A DNA stretch of 64,000 nt from Gemmatimonadota bacterium. GTDB taxonomy: Bacteria > Gemmatimonadota > Gemmatimonadetes > Longimicrobiales > Gaopeijiaceae. Under the pieces are notes generated by a model, which was not told where the DNA came from, did not search any database, and saw nothing but the letters and a program-made list of their open reading frames with translations. The position numbers were made by a program, and so were the translations under genes. Below, piece by piece: positions 42,866 through 52,043 of the stretch (within the stretch, counting starts at the first letter, position 1; each line of letters starts with the position of its first letter). Where the stretch lies: contig DQPL01000100.1 of assembly GCA_015664885.1 (NCBI GenBank), positions 62,001 to 126,000 on the forward strand. Direction: 5' to 3'.

Positions 42866-43035
42866 GGGCTAAATATCGGGATGCCGCAGGGAGTAGCGAA
42901 TAGGTGAACGGGACGACCCTCGGCGACGCTGCCGTCGTCGATGGCGGGGTCCATGAAGATCCAGTTGAACTCGCCGTTCGGGCCAGCGATATAGCCGTCG
43001 AGGCTCATCGCCATGGAGTATCGCAAGAGCCGCAT
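42862..43035 (-). pseudogene. N-terminal stump of a dihydrofolate-reductase-family (RibD C-terminal-like) protein
   Basis: A 57-codon frame starts MRLLRYSMAMSLDGYIAGPN and continues GEFNWIFMDPAID. This is the canonical N-terminus of RibD_C/dihydrofolate-reductase-family proteins (first beta strand, SLDGYIA, then the W-x-x-MDP segment). After about residue 38 the similarity stops and the frame ends in a short unrelated tail (VHLFATPCGIPIFSP). Normal members are 170-220 residues, so this is a truncation. Its stop overlaps the HD-hydrolase ATG, so it could still serve as a translated leader. It is 9 bp downstream of the penicillin-acylase gene. Confidence 0.7.
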
Positions 43036-43044
43036 GTCACCCTC

Positions 43045-45471
43045 CTACCGGCCCGGCCGCAGGTCGATCTTCAGCGACGTCGCCGCTTCGATCTTGTCGC
43101 GTGAATAGAAGATCGGGTGGAATTGGTCGTTGGCCCACATCTCGAAGAGGTTGCGGTAGAACGGCGAGTCGGGATCGCCGCTTTGGCCGGGCGTGTTCAT
43201 GCCGACCGCGCGGTCCCAGTCCCCGGTATCGACGATGATGCGGAAGGATGCACCGCTCGTCTGGTTGTTGCCGTTGCCGGTCTGGTTCACGGTCGAACCG
43301 TAGCCGCCCCGCGGCAGCGGCCCCACCTCGAGGCGAGCTCTCGTACTAGCGTCGACCGAGGTGCCGAGTGGGTGCCGTAGGAGAACGTGATGGTAGTCCG
43401 GCAGGCCATAGATCCAGCCACCCGAATCGGGCCCGAGCCGCTCGGTGAGGCTCGCCATGGCTCGCACCAGAGCATCCATGAGCAACTCGTCACGCGCGGC
43501 CATGGGATCGACACCCAACTCGCCCGGCGGTACCATGATCGTCTCGATCGACTTCTTGAGTCCGACGTTTATCGACACTCCAGCGGGCACGAGCGCCTGC
43601 GTGATACCACGACGGATTTCTCCTTCCCACGCAGCGTACAGCCCTGCCGCGGCGGAGCGCTTGTCCATCACGTAGTCCCAGTCGAGCAACAGACCAGCCG
43701 CCCTCTTGGTGCGGTTGTCGGGGGGCTCGATCTCCTCGAGCATCGGCACGAGCTGCCGCGCAGGAATGGAGAGCTCGTCGGTCTGCAGCCGCATCATGTC
43801 GGCCATTGAGAAGCGCGTGCCGTTTCCCAGCACCTCGACGACGCGCAGCCAGCGATACGGATCGGTCCACGTGAAGCCGACGGCGTCCATGTACTGGTAG
43901 TCGCGGGGCACGAGGTCGTTGTTCGCCGTCGCAAAGTATCCTTCAGGCGGATTCGAAACGTGTGGCTTGGCCTGGATCGGCAGGTATCCGTCCCACTCGT
44001 AGCGGCCGTCACCCGGTACTGGCACGAGCCCGCTCCAGTTCCGGCGCACCGGCGCGATGCCCACCGACTGCCACCCGATGTTTCCGGCTCGATCGGCCCA
44101 CACCATGTTCTCGCCGGGAATGTTCGAGTACGAGCACGCCTCGCGGAACTCTTCCCACGTCGTCGCCTGATCCATGCGCAACGACGCGAGGTAGGGCGCT
44201 CCCCCGACCTCCATCCAACCGGCGCGGACGGCATAAGCGAGGTGGCGATCTTCGTCCTCAAAGACGACCGGCCCGTGGCGCGTGTATTTGAGATCAACAC
44301 TGTGCGGGCCCTGACCCTTCACCGGAATCTGCTCCGTGATGACGGTCATCGCCTCCCACTCACCACGATACGAGTACTCGTTCGGGTTCGAGGGATTGGT
44401 CTCGTAGACGTAGAGGTCTTCCGCATCGGTCGCAAAGACCGTCAGGCCCCACGCGCCGTACTGGTTGTGTCCGATCGATACACCCGGCAGACTAGGCTCA
44501 CCACCGCCGATGACGTCCCACCCGGGCGCGACGAGGTGCACCCAATAGCGCAGGGAGGGCGCAGCCTGGGCCCGGTGCGGATCGTTCGCCATGAGGGGAT
44601 ATCCGCTCTCGCTACGGCTCCCCGCGACGACCCAATTGTTCGAGCCCACGTCCTGCTCCACATCGTATGCAACCGTCCGGGACGCCAGCTCGGCCGCCTG
44701 TTCGAGCATCGCGAAGCCGTCTGCGTCGGCGCGACGCTCGGGCGCGATGTCCTCTGGCCGGAACCGAACGGAAGCACGGAAGGCGTTATAGAGGCCGAGG
44801 ATGTCCTCCGAGAGCGCTGCCCCGTCGAGTGCAGGGTCGAGCTCGAGCAGGGGATCGCCTGGCCCGTACGTGTTCAGGTCCTTGACGGTCTGAGCGCCTA
44901 CCTGAGCCACCAACCGCCCAGTCCGCAGCTCCGCGCCGATATTGCCCAACAGCCCCTGATGCCGAGAGATCACCACCTCGGGCGTCCATAGGCCGGGTAC
45001 GATCCCCAGCAGCTGGAACTCAAGGGGCAGCAGGCTGGGATCGCTTCGCGTCCGCCTAACATATGCGTTGATGCCCTCGACGTAGGCGCCGATGATCTCG
45101 ACGCCGTTGTCGTGATAATGACTCAGCTCTTGCTTCAGATCTCGCCTGAACTTGAAGAGCCGAGTTCCGATGTCCCTCTGTAGTTCCCTGGGCCCGAGGA
45201 TCTCCGACACCGTACCTGTCGCCTGACGGCGCCAGAGCTCGAGTTGGAAGAGCCGGTCGCGCGCGGCGTTCCACCCCTGCGCATAGAAGAGGTCGTGCTC
45301 GGTTTCGGCATATATGTGGCTGATTCCCCAGCGATCGACCAAGATCTCGACAGGTTGCTCGAGGCCATCAGCTTCGAGGCGTGTTGTCTCCTGAGCGCGA
45401 GCGACTGGGCTGAACGCGAGCACCAGGCAAACCGTGAGCGTCGAGCAGTAGAACCGACCGGTGATTGTCAT
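43045..45471 (-). CDS. Penicillin acylase family N-terminal-nucleophile hydrolase
   Basis: 808 residues with signal peptide (1-26, ending ARAQ). Alpha-chain features: EILVDRWGISHIYAETEHDLFYAQGWNAARDRLFQLELWRR (41-82). Autocleavage and the N-terminal Ser nucleophile lie in DVGSNNWVVAGSRSESGYPLMANDPH (S277); the SNN triplet is the conserved beginning of the beta chain. Downstream are EYSYRGEWEAMTVI, RHGPVVFEDE, SNIPGENMVWAD and the C-terminal GYGSTVNQTGNGNNQTSGASFR. It should be exported and processed to an alpha/beta heterodimer hydrolysing amides (penicillins, acyl-homoserine lactones or N-acyl amino acids); which amide cannot be deduced. Confidence 0.92.
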   Translation of the reverse strand: MTITGRFYCSTLTVCLVLAFSPVARAQETTRLEADGLEQPVEILVDRWGISHIYAETEHDLFYAQGWNAARDRLFQLELWRRQATGTVSEILGPRELQRDIGTRLFKFRRDLKQELSHYHDNGVEIIGAYVEGINAYVRRTRSDPSLLPLEFQLLGIVPGLWTPEVVISRHQGLLGNIGAELRTGRLVAQVGAQTVKDLNTYGPGDPLLELDPALDGAALSEDILGLYNAFRASVRFRPEDIAPERRADADGFAMLEQAAELASRTVAYDVEQDVGSNNWVVAGSRSESGYPLMANDPHRAQAAPSLRYWVHLVAPGWDVIGGGEPSLPGVSIGHNQYGAWGLTVFATDAEDLYVYETNPSNPNEYSYRGEWEAMTVITEQIPVKGQGPHSVDLKYTRHGPVVFEDEDRHLAYAVRAGWMEVGGAPYLASLRMDQATTWEEFREACSYSNIPGENMVWADRAGNIGWQSVGIAPVRRNWSGLVPVPGDGRYEWDGYLPIQAKPHVSNPPEGYFATANNDLVPRDYQYMDAVGFTWTDPYRWLRVVEVLGNGTRFSMADMMRLQTDELSIPARQLVPMLEEIEPPDNRTKRAAGLLLDWDYVMDKRSAAAGLYAAWEGEIRRGITQALVPAGVSINVGLKKSIETIMVPPGELGVDPMAARDELLMDALVRAMASLTERLGPDSGGWIYGLPDYHHVLLRHPLGTSVDASTRARLEVGPLPRGGYGSTVNQTGNGNNQTSGASFRIIVDTGDWDRAVGMNTPGQSGDPDSPFYRNLFEMWANDQFHPIFYSRDKIEAATSLKIDLRPGR

Positions 45472-45548
45472 TGGACCTCCAACCTCTGTGTGCTTTTGGG
45501 ACAGGACCCTGCGGACACCCTACGCGGTTGATAGACCCGCACGCAATC

Positions 45549-45640
45549 TCACTCCTCGACGATCGTGAACGTGCCAGTCGCGCGACGCTGTGCGAGCAGA
45601 CGCTCGACCTGGCGATGCCCCTCGAGAAGGCCCTTCAAGC
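45549..45640 (-). pseudogene. Orphan C-terminal coding tail between amidohydrolase and penicillin-acylase genes
   Basis: On the minus strand, in a different frame from the amidohydrolase, about 30 codons with protein-like composition read GLKGLLEGHRQVERLLAQRR and then ATGTFTIVEE before a stop at 45551-45549. No start is visible. It looks like the C-terminal end of a lost gene; family not recognised. Low confidence. Confidence 0.3.
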
Positions 45641-45642
45641 CC

Positions 45643-47313
45643 TTACGCCTCGTGCATCGTGGTGCCGCCCACCACCGTGCGAACGACCTGGATTTCCTTG
45701 ATGCGATCGGGGTCCACGTCGTGCGGATCCTCGGCCAGGATTACGAAGTCGCCGAGCTTACCCGCGGTTATCGTGCCCTTCTCGTTCTCCTCAAAGGACG
45801 CGTAGGCGCCGTTCACGGTGCACACCTTGAGCGCCTGATCGACAGTGATGCGCTGACTCGGGCCCCACACCCGCCCAGAGAAATCTTTCCGAGTCACCAT
45901 CGACTGGATGGCCATCAGCGGCTCATAGGGGCCGGGGCTGTGGTCCGACGCCGGGGCGACTGGGATCCCGTAGTCGAGGAACGACTTGTGGGCGAACATC
46001 CACTCCATCTTCTCCTCACCGTACTCGATCCACTTTTCACCGTGGTAGTGGGCGTACGTGTAGAACGGAGCTGGGATGACGCCGCCATCCGCGATCCTCT
46101 GCAGCAGCGACGGATTGACGAGCGAACAATGTTCGATGCGATGGCGAGCGTCCGCACGCGGCCACTCGCGCTGCACGCGCTCGTAGGCATTCAAGACCAT
46201 GTCGATGGTCACGTCGCCGTTCGCGTGAATGGCCACCTGCCAGCCAGAGCGGTGCGCCTCTTCGACGACTTCATGCACCTGCTCCTGCGTCATCGTCATG
46301 ATGCCGAAGTCGTCCGGCCGTCCAGCGTAGGCAGTGCTCATGGCCATCGTGCGCTCCGACGCCGACCCGTCCGCGACGTATTTCACAGCGCCAATCCTCA
46401 GCCATTCGTCGCCGAAGCCAGTCCGGATCCCGCCACCGTTGAGCGACGGGAACGAACCGCCGCTAGCCAGGGCATGCATCCGGAACGTGAGATCACCCGC
46501 TTCGCGCGCGTCCTGGTACGCCGTGAAAGCAGCGGAGCCCGTGCTCGCCTGATGCACCGACGTCAGGCCTTGTGCGTTCATTTGCCTGCAGATGAGCGCG
46601 ACCCCTGCAGCCCGCTCCGCTCGCGTTGAGGTCGACACGACATTGAAGGCGCCGCGCGCGCGCTCGGCGACCTTCCCCGTCAGTTCGCCATTCTCCCTAT
46701 AGAAATGCCCGCCGAACGGGTCCGGCGTATCGACGGTAACGCCGGCGGTGGCGAAGGCCATCGAGTTGTAGACGCCGGTATGGCCGCCCCGGTGCCCCAC
46801 GACAATCGGGTGATTCGTACTCACTGCGTCGAGGTCGAGTCGATTCACTGGGCGACCCTCCTCCTGCTTGGTATCGTCATACATGTAACCCACGATCCAT
46901 GCTCCGGGCGGCGTCTCGCCGGCTCGTGCCCGGAGCGCCTCCTGCATGAGAGCGATACTGCCCAGGTTGGTGTCGACGTTCTTGAGCGCGTTGAGCCCAG
47001 CGCCTGAGGGGTGCGAATGGGCGTCGATGAAGCCAGGAACGACCGTGCCGCCGGCAGCGTCGACGATCGCGGTACCGGGACTCACGAGGTTTTGCACGTC
47101 GTCATTGGATCCGACCGCCACAAATCGGCCGTCCTTGATGGCAAATGCCTCCGCAACAGGCTGAGCATCGTCCTGGGTGAGCACGTTGCCGTTGACCACC
47201 ACCAGGGCGGGCGCAAGTCCGCTTTCATCCGCTTCTGGAACGCACCCTGAGGCCAATCCGGCGGCCGCAACCGTGCCGAGACCAAGGAAGCCTTTCCGAC
47301 TAATCTCACTCAT
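45643..47313 (-). CDS. Exported amidohydrolase (YtcJ-like metal-dependent hydrolase)
   Basis: 556 residues. The N-terminus has a SRKGFLGLGTVAAAGLASGC sequence combining a TAT-like SRKxFL motif and a lipobox, so it is likely an exported, folded lipoprotein. The amidohydrolase-3/YtcJ fold shows VPGFIDAHSHP (HxH metal motif, about 96-106), further metal residues in GHRGGHTG, AIHANGDVTID (His), and RHRIEHCSLV, ending in DFVILAEDPHDV. It hydrolyses C-N or amide bonds of small molecules; substrate unknown. Upstream of it on the other strand is an orphan lipoprotein-like reading frame, and downstream is an orphan coding tail. Confidence 0.87.
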   Translation of the reverse strand: MSEISRKGFLGLGTVAAAGLASGCVPEADESGLAPALVVVNGNVLTQDDAQPVAEAFAIKDGRFVAVGSNDDVQNLVSPGTAIVDAAGGTVVPGFIDAHSHPSGAGLNALKNVDTNLGSIALMQEALRARAGETPPGAWIVGYMYDDTKQEEGRPVNRLDLDAVSTNHPIVVGHRGGHTGVYNSMAFATAGVTVDTPDPFGGHFYRENGELTGKVAERARGAFNVVSTSTRAERAAGVALICRQMNAQGLTSVHQASTGSAAFTAYQDAREAGDLTFRMHALASGGSFPSLNGGGIRTGFGDEWLRIGAVKYVADGSASERTMAMSTAYAGRPDDFGIMTMTQEQVHEVVEEAHRSGWQVAIHANGDVTIDMVLNAYERVQREWPRADARHRIEHCSLVNPSLLQRIADGGVIPAPFYTYAHYHGEKWIEYGEEKMEWMFAHKSFLDYGIPVAPASDHSPGPYEPLMAIQSMVTRKDFSGRVWGPSQRITVDQALKVCTVNGAYASFEENEKGTITAGKLGDFVILAEDPHDVDPDRIKEIQVVRTVVGGTTMHEA

Positions 47314-47452
47314 TCTACCCCCTAGGGCCTCAGGAAAGCGATGCGCACGGACCGCACAGGATCATCGTACGGGGCTTTCAGAGATGCGGCCAGCATATTG
47401 GCCAACGTGCGGGACTGTTGCATCGGGGCCCGTTCGGCTTCAGCGTTCTCTC

Positions 47453-47545
47453 ATGAATCGCGCGATCCCCCCACTAGCCATCGCCGTTCTGACGGCTGCG
47501 TTCGCCTCTTGCAATCAGGACAGCCCTATCGATCCGGCCGGCTGA
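47453..47545 (+). CDS. Very short lipoprotein-like reading frame
   Basis: 30 codons: MNRAIPPLAIAVLTAAFASC then NQDSPIDPAG and stop. It is a textbook type II signal peptide with lipobox FASC and a 10-residue mature tail. It could be a real lipopeptide like entericidin, or more likely the start of a truncated lipoprotein gene. It occupies the 270-bp gap between two leftward genes and reads rightward. Confidence 0.4.
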   Translation: MNRAIPPLAIAVLTAAFASCNQDSPIDPAG

Positions 47546-47583
47546 CGCGATGCGGAACTGAATGACTACAAGGACCTCTAGTC

Positions 47584-48900
47584 CTAGCCCACTCGATCGC
47601 AGGCAGCGGCGAACTTCTGCACGCCCTCGGCGATATCCTCTTCGCTGATCAGCATCGAGGGCCCGAGTCGGATACAGGTGCCGTGCAGCCCACCCTGCCC
47701 GACGAGAACGCCCTCGTCGCGGGTGGCCTCGAGCAACTTGGAGGTACGCTCGATGTCTGGCGCCTTGCTGGTCGGGTCCTTCACGATCTCGAGCGCCTGC
47801 ATGAGGCCCATGCCCCGAACGTCTCCAATCCAGGCGTGGCGGCTCTGGATCTGCTCGAGACCTGCACGCAACTGAGCCCCGCGGGCCTCACAATTAGCGG
47901 GCGCATTCTGCTCGCGTAGCACGTCCTGCGTAGCACACAACGCCGCCATGGAGACGGGCGTGCCGCCAAATGTCGAGATCGTCTTGCCTTTCCAACCGTG
48001 CGCGACCTCGTCCGTGGTGATCGTGGCACCCACCGGAGCGCCGTTGGCGATGCCCTTGGCCATGACCATGATGTCGGGCACGACCCCCCAATGGTCGATG
48101 CCGAACCAGTGGGTTCCGCACCGTCCGAACCCGGTTTGTACTTCGTCGATGATGAGTAGACCACCATAGCTCCGGATGACCTCCGCGGCCTTCTGGAAAT
48201 ACCCTGCAGGAGGTACGACGTAGCCCGCCACACCCTGGATGGTCTCAGCGATGAAGGCAGCGGGGCGGCCGTTGGTCGTCGTGTAAATCACCTCTTCGAG
48301 GTCGTCGATGAACTTGTCGACACAGGTGTCGTCGCACGGCTGCTTGAACGGGCATCGATACGTGTTGGGTGACATCGCGTGCTTGATACCCGCGACCGGT
48401 GTCGCAAGTGGCCGCCATCCGGAGTGCGCCGTCACACTCGTCGCCATGAACGAGCGGCCATGATAGCCGACTCGGAGAGCGACGATCTCGCTGCGGCCCG
48501 TGGCGAGGCAGGCCATCATGAGCGCGGTCTCGATCGCCTCCGTGCCCGAGTTGCTGAAGAACGTGCGCTTTAGCTCCCCAGGGGCGATATCCGCAAGGCG
48601 CTTCGCGGCCTCCACCTGCGGCTCGTTCGCGTACAACGTCGAGATATGCCCGAGCTTGTTCATCTGCGACGTCATCGCGTCGACGACCCGCGGATGGCAG
48701 TGGCCCACGGAAGTAGTGAGGATGCCGCTGAACAGATCCAGGTATTCGCGCCCTTCGGCGTCCCTGACGCGGACACCCTCGCCTTCCACGAGGGTGAGCG
48801 GCTCCGAGTACATGTGCAACAACGAAGGCAGCAGGTACTCCTTCTGCGCCTGAACGATCTCGGCGCCCGTCGCGCCCGCGCTCGCAGTCGAAACTGTCAT
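47584..48900 (-). CDS. Class III PLP-dependent aminotransferase (AGXT2/beta-amino-acid type)
   Basis: 438 residues. Class III signatures: DAEGREYLDLFSGILTTSVGHCHPRV (45-70), FSNSGTEAIETALMMA (near 112), GYHGRSFMATSVTAH, LLIIDEVQTGFGRCGTHWF (near 235), then VMAKGIANGAPVGA, whose Lys binds PLP, and FGGTPVSMAAL. Similarity is greatest to AGXT2-like beta-aminoisobutyrate/beta-alanine:pyruvate aminotransferases, which give methylmalonate or malonate semialdehyde. The gene lies 31 bp downstream of methylmalonate-semialdehyde dehydrogenase, which oxidises exactly these products, so the pair likely forms a beta-amino-acid degradation operon. Confidence 0.9.
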   Translation of the reverse strand: MTVSTASAGATGAEIVQAQKEYLLPSLLHMYSEPLTLVEGEGVRVRDAEGREYLDLFSGILTTSVGHCHPRVVDAMTSQMNKLGHISTLYANEPQVEAAKRLADIAPGELKRTFFSNSGTEAIETALMMACLATGRSEIVALRVGYHGRSFMATSVTAHSGWRPLATPVAGIKHAMSPNTYRCPFKQPCDDTCVDKFIDDLEEVIYTTTNGRPAAFIAETIQGVAGYVVPPAGYFQKAAEVIRSYGGLLIIDEVQTGFGRCGTHWFGIDHWGVVPDIMVMAKGIANGAPVGATITTDEVAHGWKGKTISTFGGTPVSMAALCATQDVLREQNAPANCEARGAQLRAGLEQIQSRHAWIGDVRGMGLMQALEIVKDPTSKAPDIERTSKLLEATRDEGVLVGQGGLHGTCIRLGPSMLISEEDIAEGVQKFAAACDRVG

Positions 48901-48931
48901 GGTCTTCTCGCGGTCCGTGACGCGGATTCAC

Positions 48932-50371
48932 TCACCAGCGTGAGATGACAACCCGCTGATCGGTGTAGAAGAAGATGCCGTCACGCCCCTGCGCTTTCAG
49001 GTCTCCGTAGAACGAGCCCTTGGAGCCGCCGAACGGGAAAAACGCCATCGGAGCAGCGACGCCGATGTTCACTCCGATCATGCTGATGCCGGCCTGATAT
49101 CGGAATTCGCGCGCCGCCTTGCCACTCGTGGTGAAAATCGAACACGCGTTGCCGTAGCGACTGGCGTGCATCATGCGGATCGCCTCGTCGATGTCCTTGG
49201 CACGGTTGATTCCGGCGACCGGACCAAAGACCTCCTCGGTAGCGATGGACACGTCTGGCGGCACGTCCGCGAAGACCGTAGCGCCTACCCAGTAGCCGCC
49301 TTCGAGCCCCTCGACTGTCGCGCCGCGCCCATCCAGCGAGAGCTTGGCCCCGTCGGACACCCCTTGATCGATGAACGCGTTCACCCGGTCACGGTGTGCC
49401 GCCGAGATCAGCGGACCCATGTCGGTGCCGGGCTGAAGGCCGTCACCCAATCGGATCGATGCGGCTGAATCGAGCATGCGGTCCCTGATCTGAGCATGCG
49501 CATCGCCCACCCCCACGATCACGCTGCCCGCTAGGCAGCGCTGTCCTGTCGAGCCGAAGATAGACCCGGAGCACGCTTCGAGAGCCACGTCCATGTCCGC
49601 GTCGGGCAGCACAATCATGTAGTTCTTCGCCCCGCCGAGCGCCTGCACACGCTTGCCAGAGGCCGATGCGCGCGTATGCACGATCTTCGCAACATGGCTC
49701 GAGCCCACGAAGGACACGCCGACGATGTCCGGGTGGTCGCACATCGCCTCGACCGTCTCCCGCCCCCCATGAACGACGTTGAGCACTCCGGGCGGCAGAC
49801 CGGCCTGCTCGGCGAGCTCGACGATCTTCTGGTGCGTGAGCGGATCCTGCTCGCTTGGCTTGAGCACGACGCTGTTGCCGGTCGCTACGGCGTAGGGCCA
49901 GAACCAGAGCGGGATCATGACCGGGAAGTTGTACGGCGTGATGATGCCGAACACGCCCAACGGCTGGCGCCACGACGCGCTGTCGATTCCCGCCGCGATC
50001 TGCTCAACGGTGTCGCCCATCATGAGCGTCGGCACGCCGCAGGCGTGCTCGACGTTCTCGATGCCGCGTTGCACCTCCCCGCGCGTCTCCGGCAGCACCT
50101 TGCCGTGCTCGGTCACCAACAGTCGAGCCAGCTCCTCCTTATGCTCCTCCAACAGTGACTTGAGCCGAAAGAGAACGCGTGCGCGTTCGGGTGCCGGCGT
50201 GTCGCGCCACGCCGGGTACGCCGCCTTCGCAGCTTGAACCGCTGCGTCCATGTCGGCCGCGGTGGAGAGCGGCACCCGCCCGATCTCTTCGCCGGAGGCG
50301 GGGTTCATGACGGCCAAGGAATCTGTCCCCGAAGCCTCGCGCCAGGCGCCGCCTACGTAGTTCTTGATCAT
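48932..50371 (-). CDS. mmsA: Methylmalonate-semialdehyde dehydrogenase (CoA-acylating)
   Basis: 479 residues from ATG 50371 (MIKNYVGGAWREA); a TTG six codons earlier is less likely. Aldehyde-dehydrogenase fold with MmsA features: FGIITPYNFPVMIPLWFWPYAVATGNS (near 128), SFVGSSHVAKIVH (near 220), LGGAKNYMIVLPDAD (near 245), and the nucleophilic Cys in STGQRCLAGSVIVGVG (near 280). The NYMIV and GQRCLA contexts are diagnostic of CoA-acylating MMSDH. It converts (methyl)malonate semialdehyde to propionyl- or acetyl-CoA with CO2 release in valine, beta-alanine and thymine catabolism. Upstream in the operon with the class III aminotransferase. Confidence 0.93.
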   Translation of the reverse strand: MIKNYVGGAWREASGTDSLAVMNPASGEEIGRVPLSTAADMDAAVQAAKAAYPAWRDTPAPERARVLFRLKSLLEEHKEELARLLVTEHGKVLPETRGEVQRGIENVEHACGVPTLMMGDTVEQIAAGIDSASWRQPLGVFGIITPYNFPVMIPLWFWPYAVATGNSVVLKPSEQDPLTHQKIVELAEQAGLPPGVLNVVHGGRETVEAMCDHPDIVGVSFVGSSHVAKIVHTRASASGKRVQALGGAKNYMIVLPDADMDVALEACSGSIFGSTGQRCLAGSVIVGVGDAHAQIRDRMLDSAASIRLGDGLQPGTDMGPLISAAHRDRVNAFIDQGVSDGAKLSLDGRGATVEGLEGGYWVGATVFADVPPDVSIATEEVFGPVAGINRAKDIDEAIRMMHASRYGNACSIFTTSGKAAREFRYQAGISMIGVNIGVAAPMAFFPFGGSKGSFYGDLKAQGRDGIFFYTDQRVVISRW

Positions 50372-50419
50372 CGATTCCGTGCTCTTCAACGGTCCAACAA
50401 AGGGCGATGGGCTCGGACG

Positions 50420-52015
50420 CTACATGCGCGGGCTGGCACCCGAACTGCGCACAGCCGGGGAACACGTGGGCCACTGTCCGGGACCACCGCCACGCCCCGT
50501 GATCACCGTACGCCGCTCGCGGCTCACGCGAACCGGGTCCTCCGAAGCCAAGTAGATCAGCGACGCGGCGAGTACCGCGTTGTTCTTGAGATCGTCGATT
50601 ACGAGCTTGTCGAAGGTGTCGCGGTGGGTGTGCCAGGTGTGGGAGCCGTAATCCCAGGAGAGCGCCCCCAGATTGAAGCCCGGTGCCCCGTGGCATACGA
50701 ACGAGGCGTAGTCGGAGCCGCCGCCGCCGGGGTTCCCGGGGAGCTGCAAGTTGATGCCGGCGGAAACCTCGGCCGGCACCTGTGCCAGCCAACCAGCGAG
50801 CGAGCCCGCGGCCTTTGTGAGGCCCTGCGCGCTCATGTTCACGATACGGCCCGTGCCGTTGTCCTGGTTGAAGAGCACCTGCAGACCCTCGACCACTTCA
50901 GGATGGTCTTCGGTGAAGGCCCGTGAGCCGTTGAGGCCCTGCTCCTCACCGCTCCACAGTCCCACCAGGATCGTGCGCCGTGGGTTCGGATACACGTCCT
51001 TGAGGATGCGCATGGTCTCCATCATGAGCAGCGACCCGGAACCGTTGTCCGTCGCACCGGAGCCGCCCTCCCAGGAGTCGAAATGCGCGGAGAGCATCAC
51101 GTACTCGTCGGGCAACTCCGTGCCGGGGATCGCGGCGAGCACGTTATAGACAGGGACCTCGCCTCGGTTCTCGGCCTCCGCGGTAACGCGCAGAACGGGG
51201 TGGCTTCCCTCCTTCGCCAGCCGGTGCACGAGACCGTAGTCCTCGCACCCGAGTTCGAAGGTGGGTGTTTCGCGGTTGTACGCGTTGAAGACACGCGTAG
51301 TCCCGTACGACCCCGGCCAGTTCGATGTGATGATTCCCGCCGCTCCGGCCCCTTCGAGGGCCGCGTGCAGGTCGCGCCTGCGACCATCGGTCGAACCGGT
51401 AGCGCGCAGGCTCACATTCCAAGCCTGTTCAGCCTGTTGGCGTGCCTGCGCCATGGCCTGCACGGACGCCCGCGTGCCGAACTCGGTCCACTGCTCGTCC
51501 GCGCGACAGGTCGGCTCGGGGTACGACATCATGACCCAGGTGCCACTCACCGTGCCCAGGAAAGCCTGCCAGTCGGCCGGCGAATCGATCGTCGGCAGGT
51601 ACGTGACCGCTCCCTCTACCGGCTCACCGCCGGTACCGGGGCTCCACGCGAGAATGCGCCCTTCCAGCGAACGGACGCGAGGCTCGACCAGGTCGATGTG
51701 GCTCACGCCGCGGTCCCAGCCCTCCCAGGTGCCGTACTGCTCCGTTCGGGCCTCGATGCCCCAGCCCTGGAACGTCTTCACGGCCCAGTCCTGGGCGCGC
51801 TCGATGCCAGGCGACGCCGTCAGGCGCGGTCCGATGGAGTCGAGCAGAGCGGTCCCGAGCGTCTCGAACTGCGAATTGTTCATGGCCTGATCCCAAATCT
51901 GCTGCAGCACGGGATCGTCCGTAACCATGCGCTGGGCGTCGACCGCGCGGGGGGTCGCGACCAGGAGGGTCGCCAAAGCCACTACGAAGGGAATCGGACG
52001 AAGTCTGATGTGCAT
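50420..52015 (-). CDS. Secreted M28-family metallopeptidase
   Basis: 531 residues from ATG 52015, six nucleotides after an AGGTG ribosome site. Signal peptide 1-27 (ending VDAQ). A PA-like insert precedes the M28 catalytic domain, which shows zinc ligands SAHFDSW (His), GATDNGSGS (Asp), WSGEEQGLNGS (Glu base and ligand), FNQDN (Asp) and WHTHRDTF (His). A di-zinc aminopeptidase or carboxypeptidase acting outside the cytoplasm is expected. The final segment RRTVITGRG...WPTC looks like a natural family tail. It lies 30 bp upstream of mmsA and 20 bp downstream of the P1 peptidase, both on the same strand. Confidence 0.9.
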   Translation of the reverse strand: MHIRLRPIPFVVALATLLVATPRAVDAQRMVTDDPVLQQIWDQAMNNSQFETLGTALLDSIGPRLTASPGIERAQDWAVKTFQGWGIEARTEQYGTWEGWDRGVSHIDLVEPRVRSLEGRILAWSPGTGGEPVEGAVTYLPTIDSPADWQAFLGTVSGTWVMMSYPEPTCRADEQWTEFGTRASVQAMAQARQQAEQAWNVSLRATGSTDGRRRDLHAALEGAGAAGIITSNWPGSYGTTRVFNAYNRETPTFELGCEDYGLVHRLAKEGSHPVLRVTAEAENRGEVPVYNVLAAIPGTELPDEYVMLSAHFDSWEGGSGATDNGSGSLLMMETMRILKDVYPNPRRTILVGLWSGEEQGLNGSRAFTEDHPEVVEGLQVLFNQDNGTGRIVNMSAQGLTKAAGSLAGWLAQVPAEVSAGINLQLPGNPGGGGSDYASFVCHGAPGFNLGALSWDYGSHTWHTHRDTFDKLVIDDLKNNAVLAASLIYLASEDPVRVSRERRTVITGRGGGPGQWPTCSPAVRSSGASPRM

Positions 52016-52043
52016 GGTCTTCACCTGGATGATCTGGTTCTGG

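Noticed and set aside
50364-50555. Plus-strand frame resembling a glycosyltransferase N-terminus (LGRYMRGLAPELRTAGEHV)
   Set aside because: It overlaps the ends of mmsA and the M28 peptidase antisense; the M28 tail looks natural and no further glycosyltransferase sequence follows, so the resemblance is probably chance.
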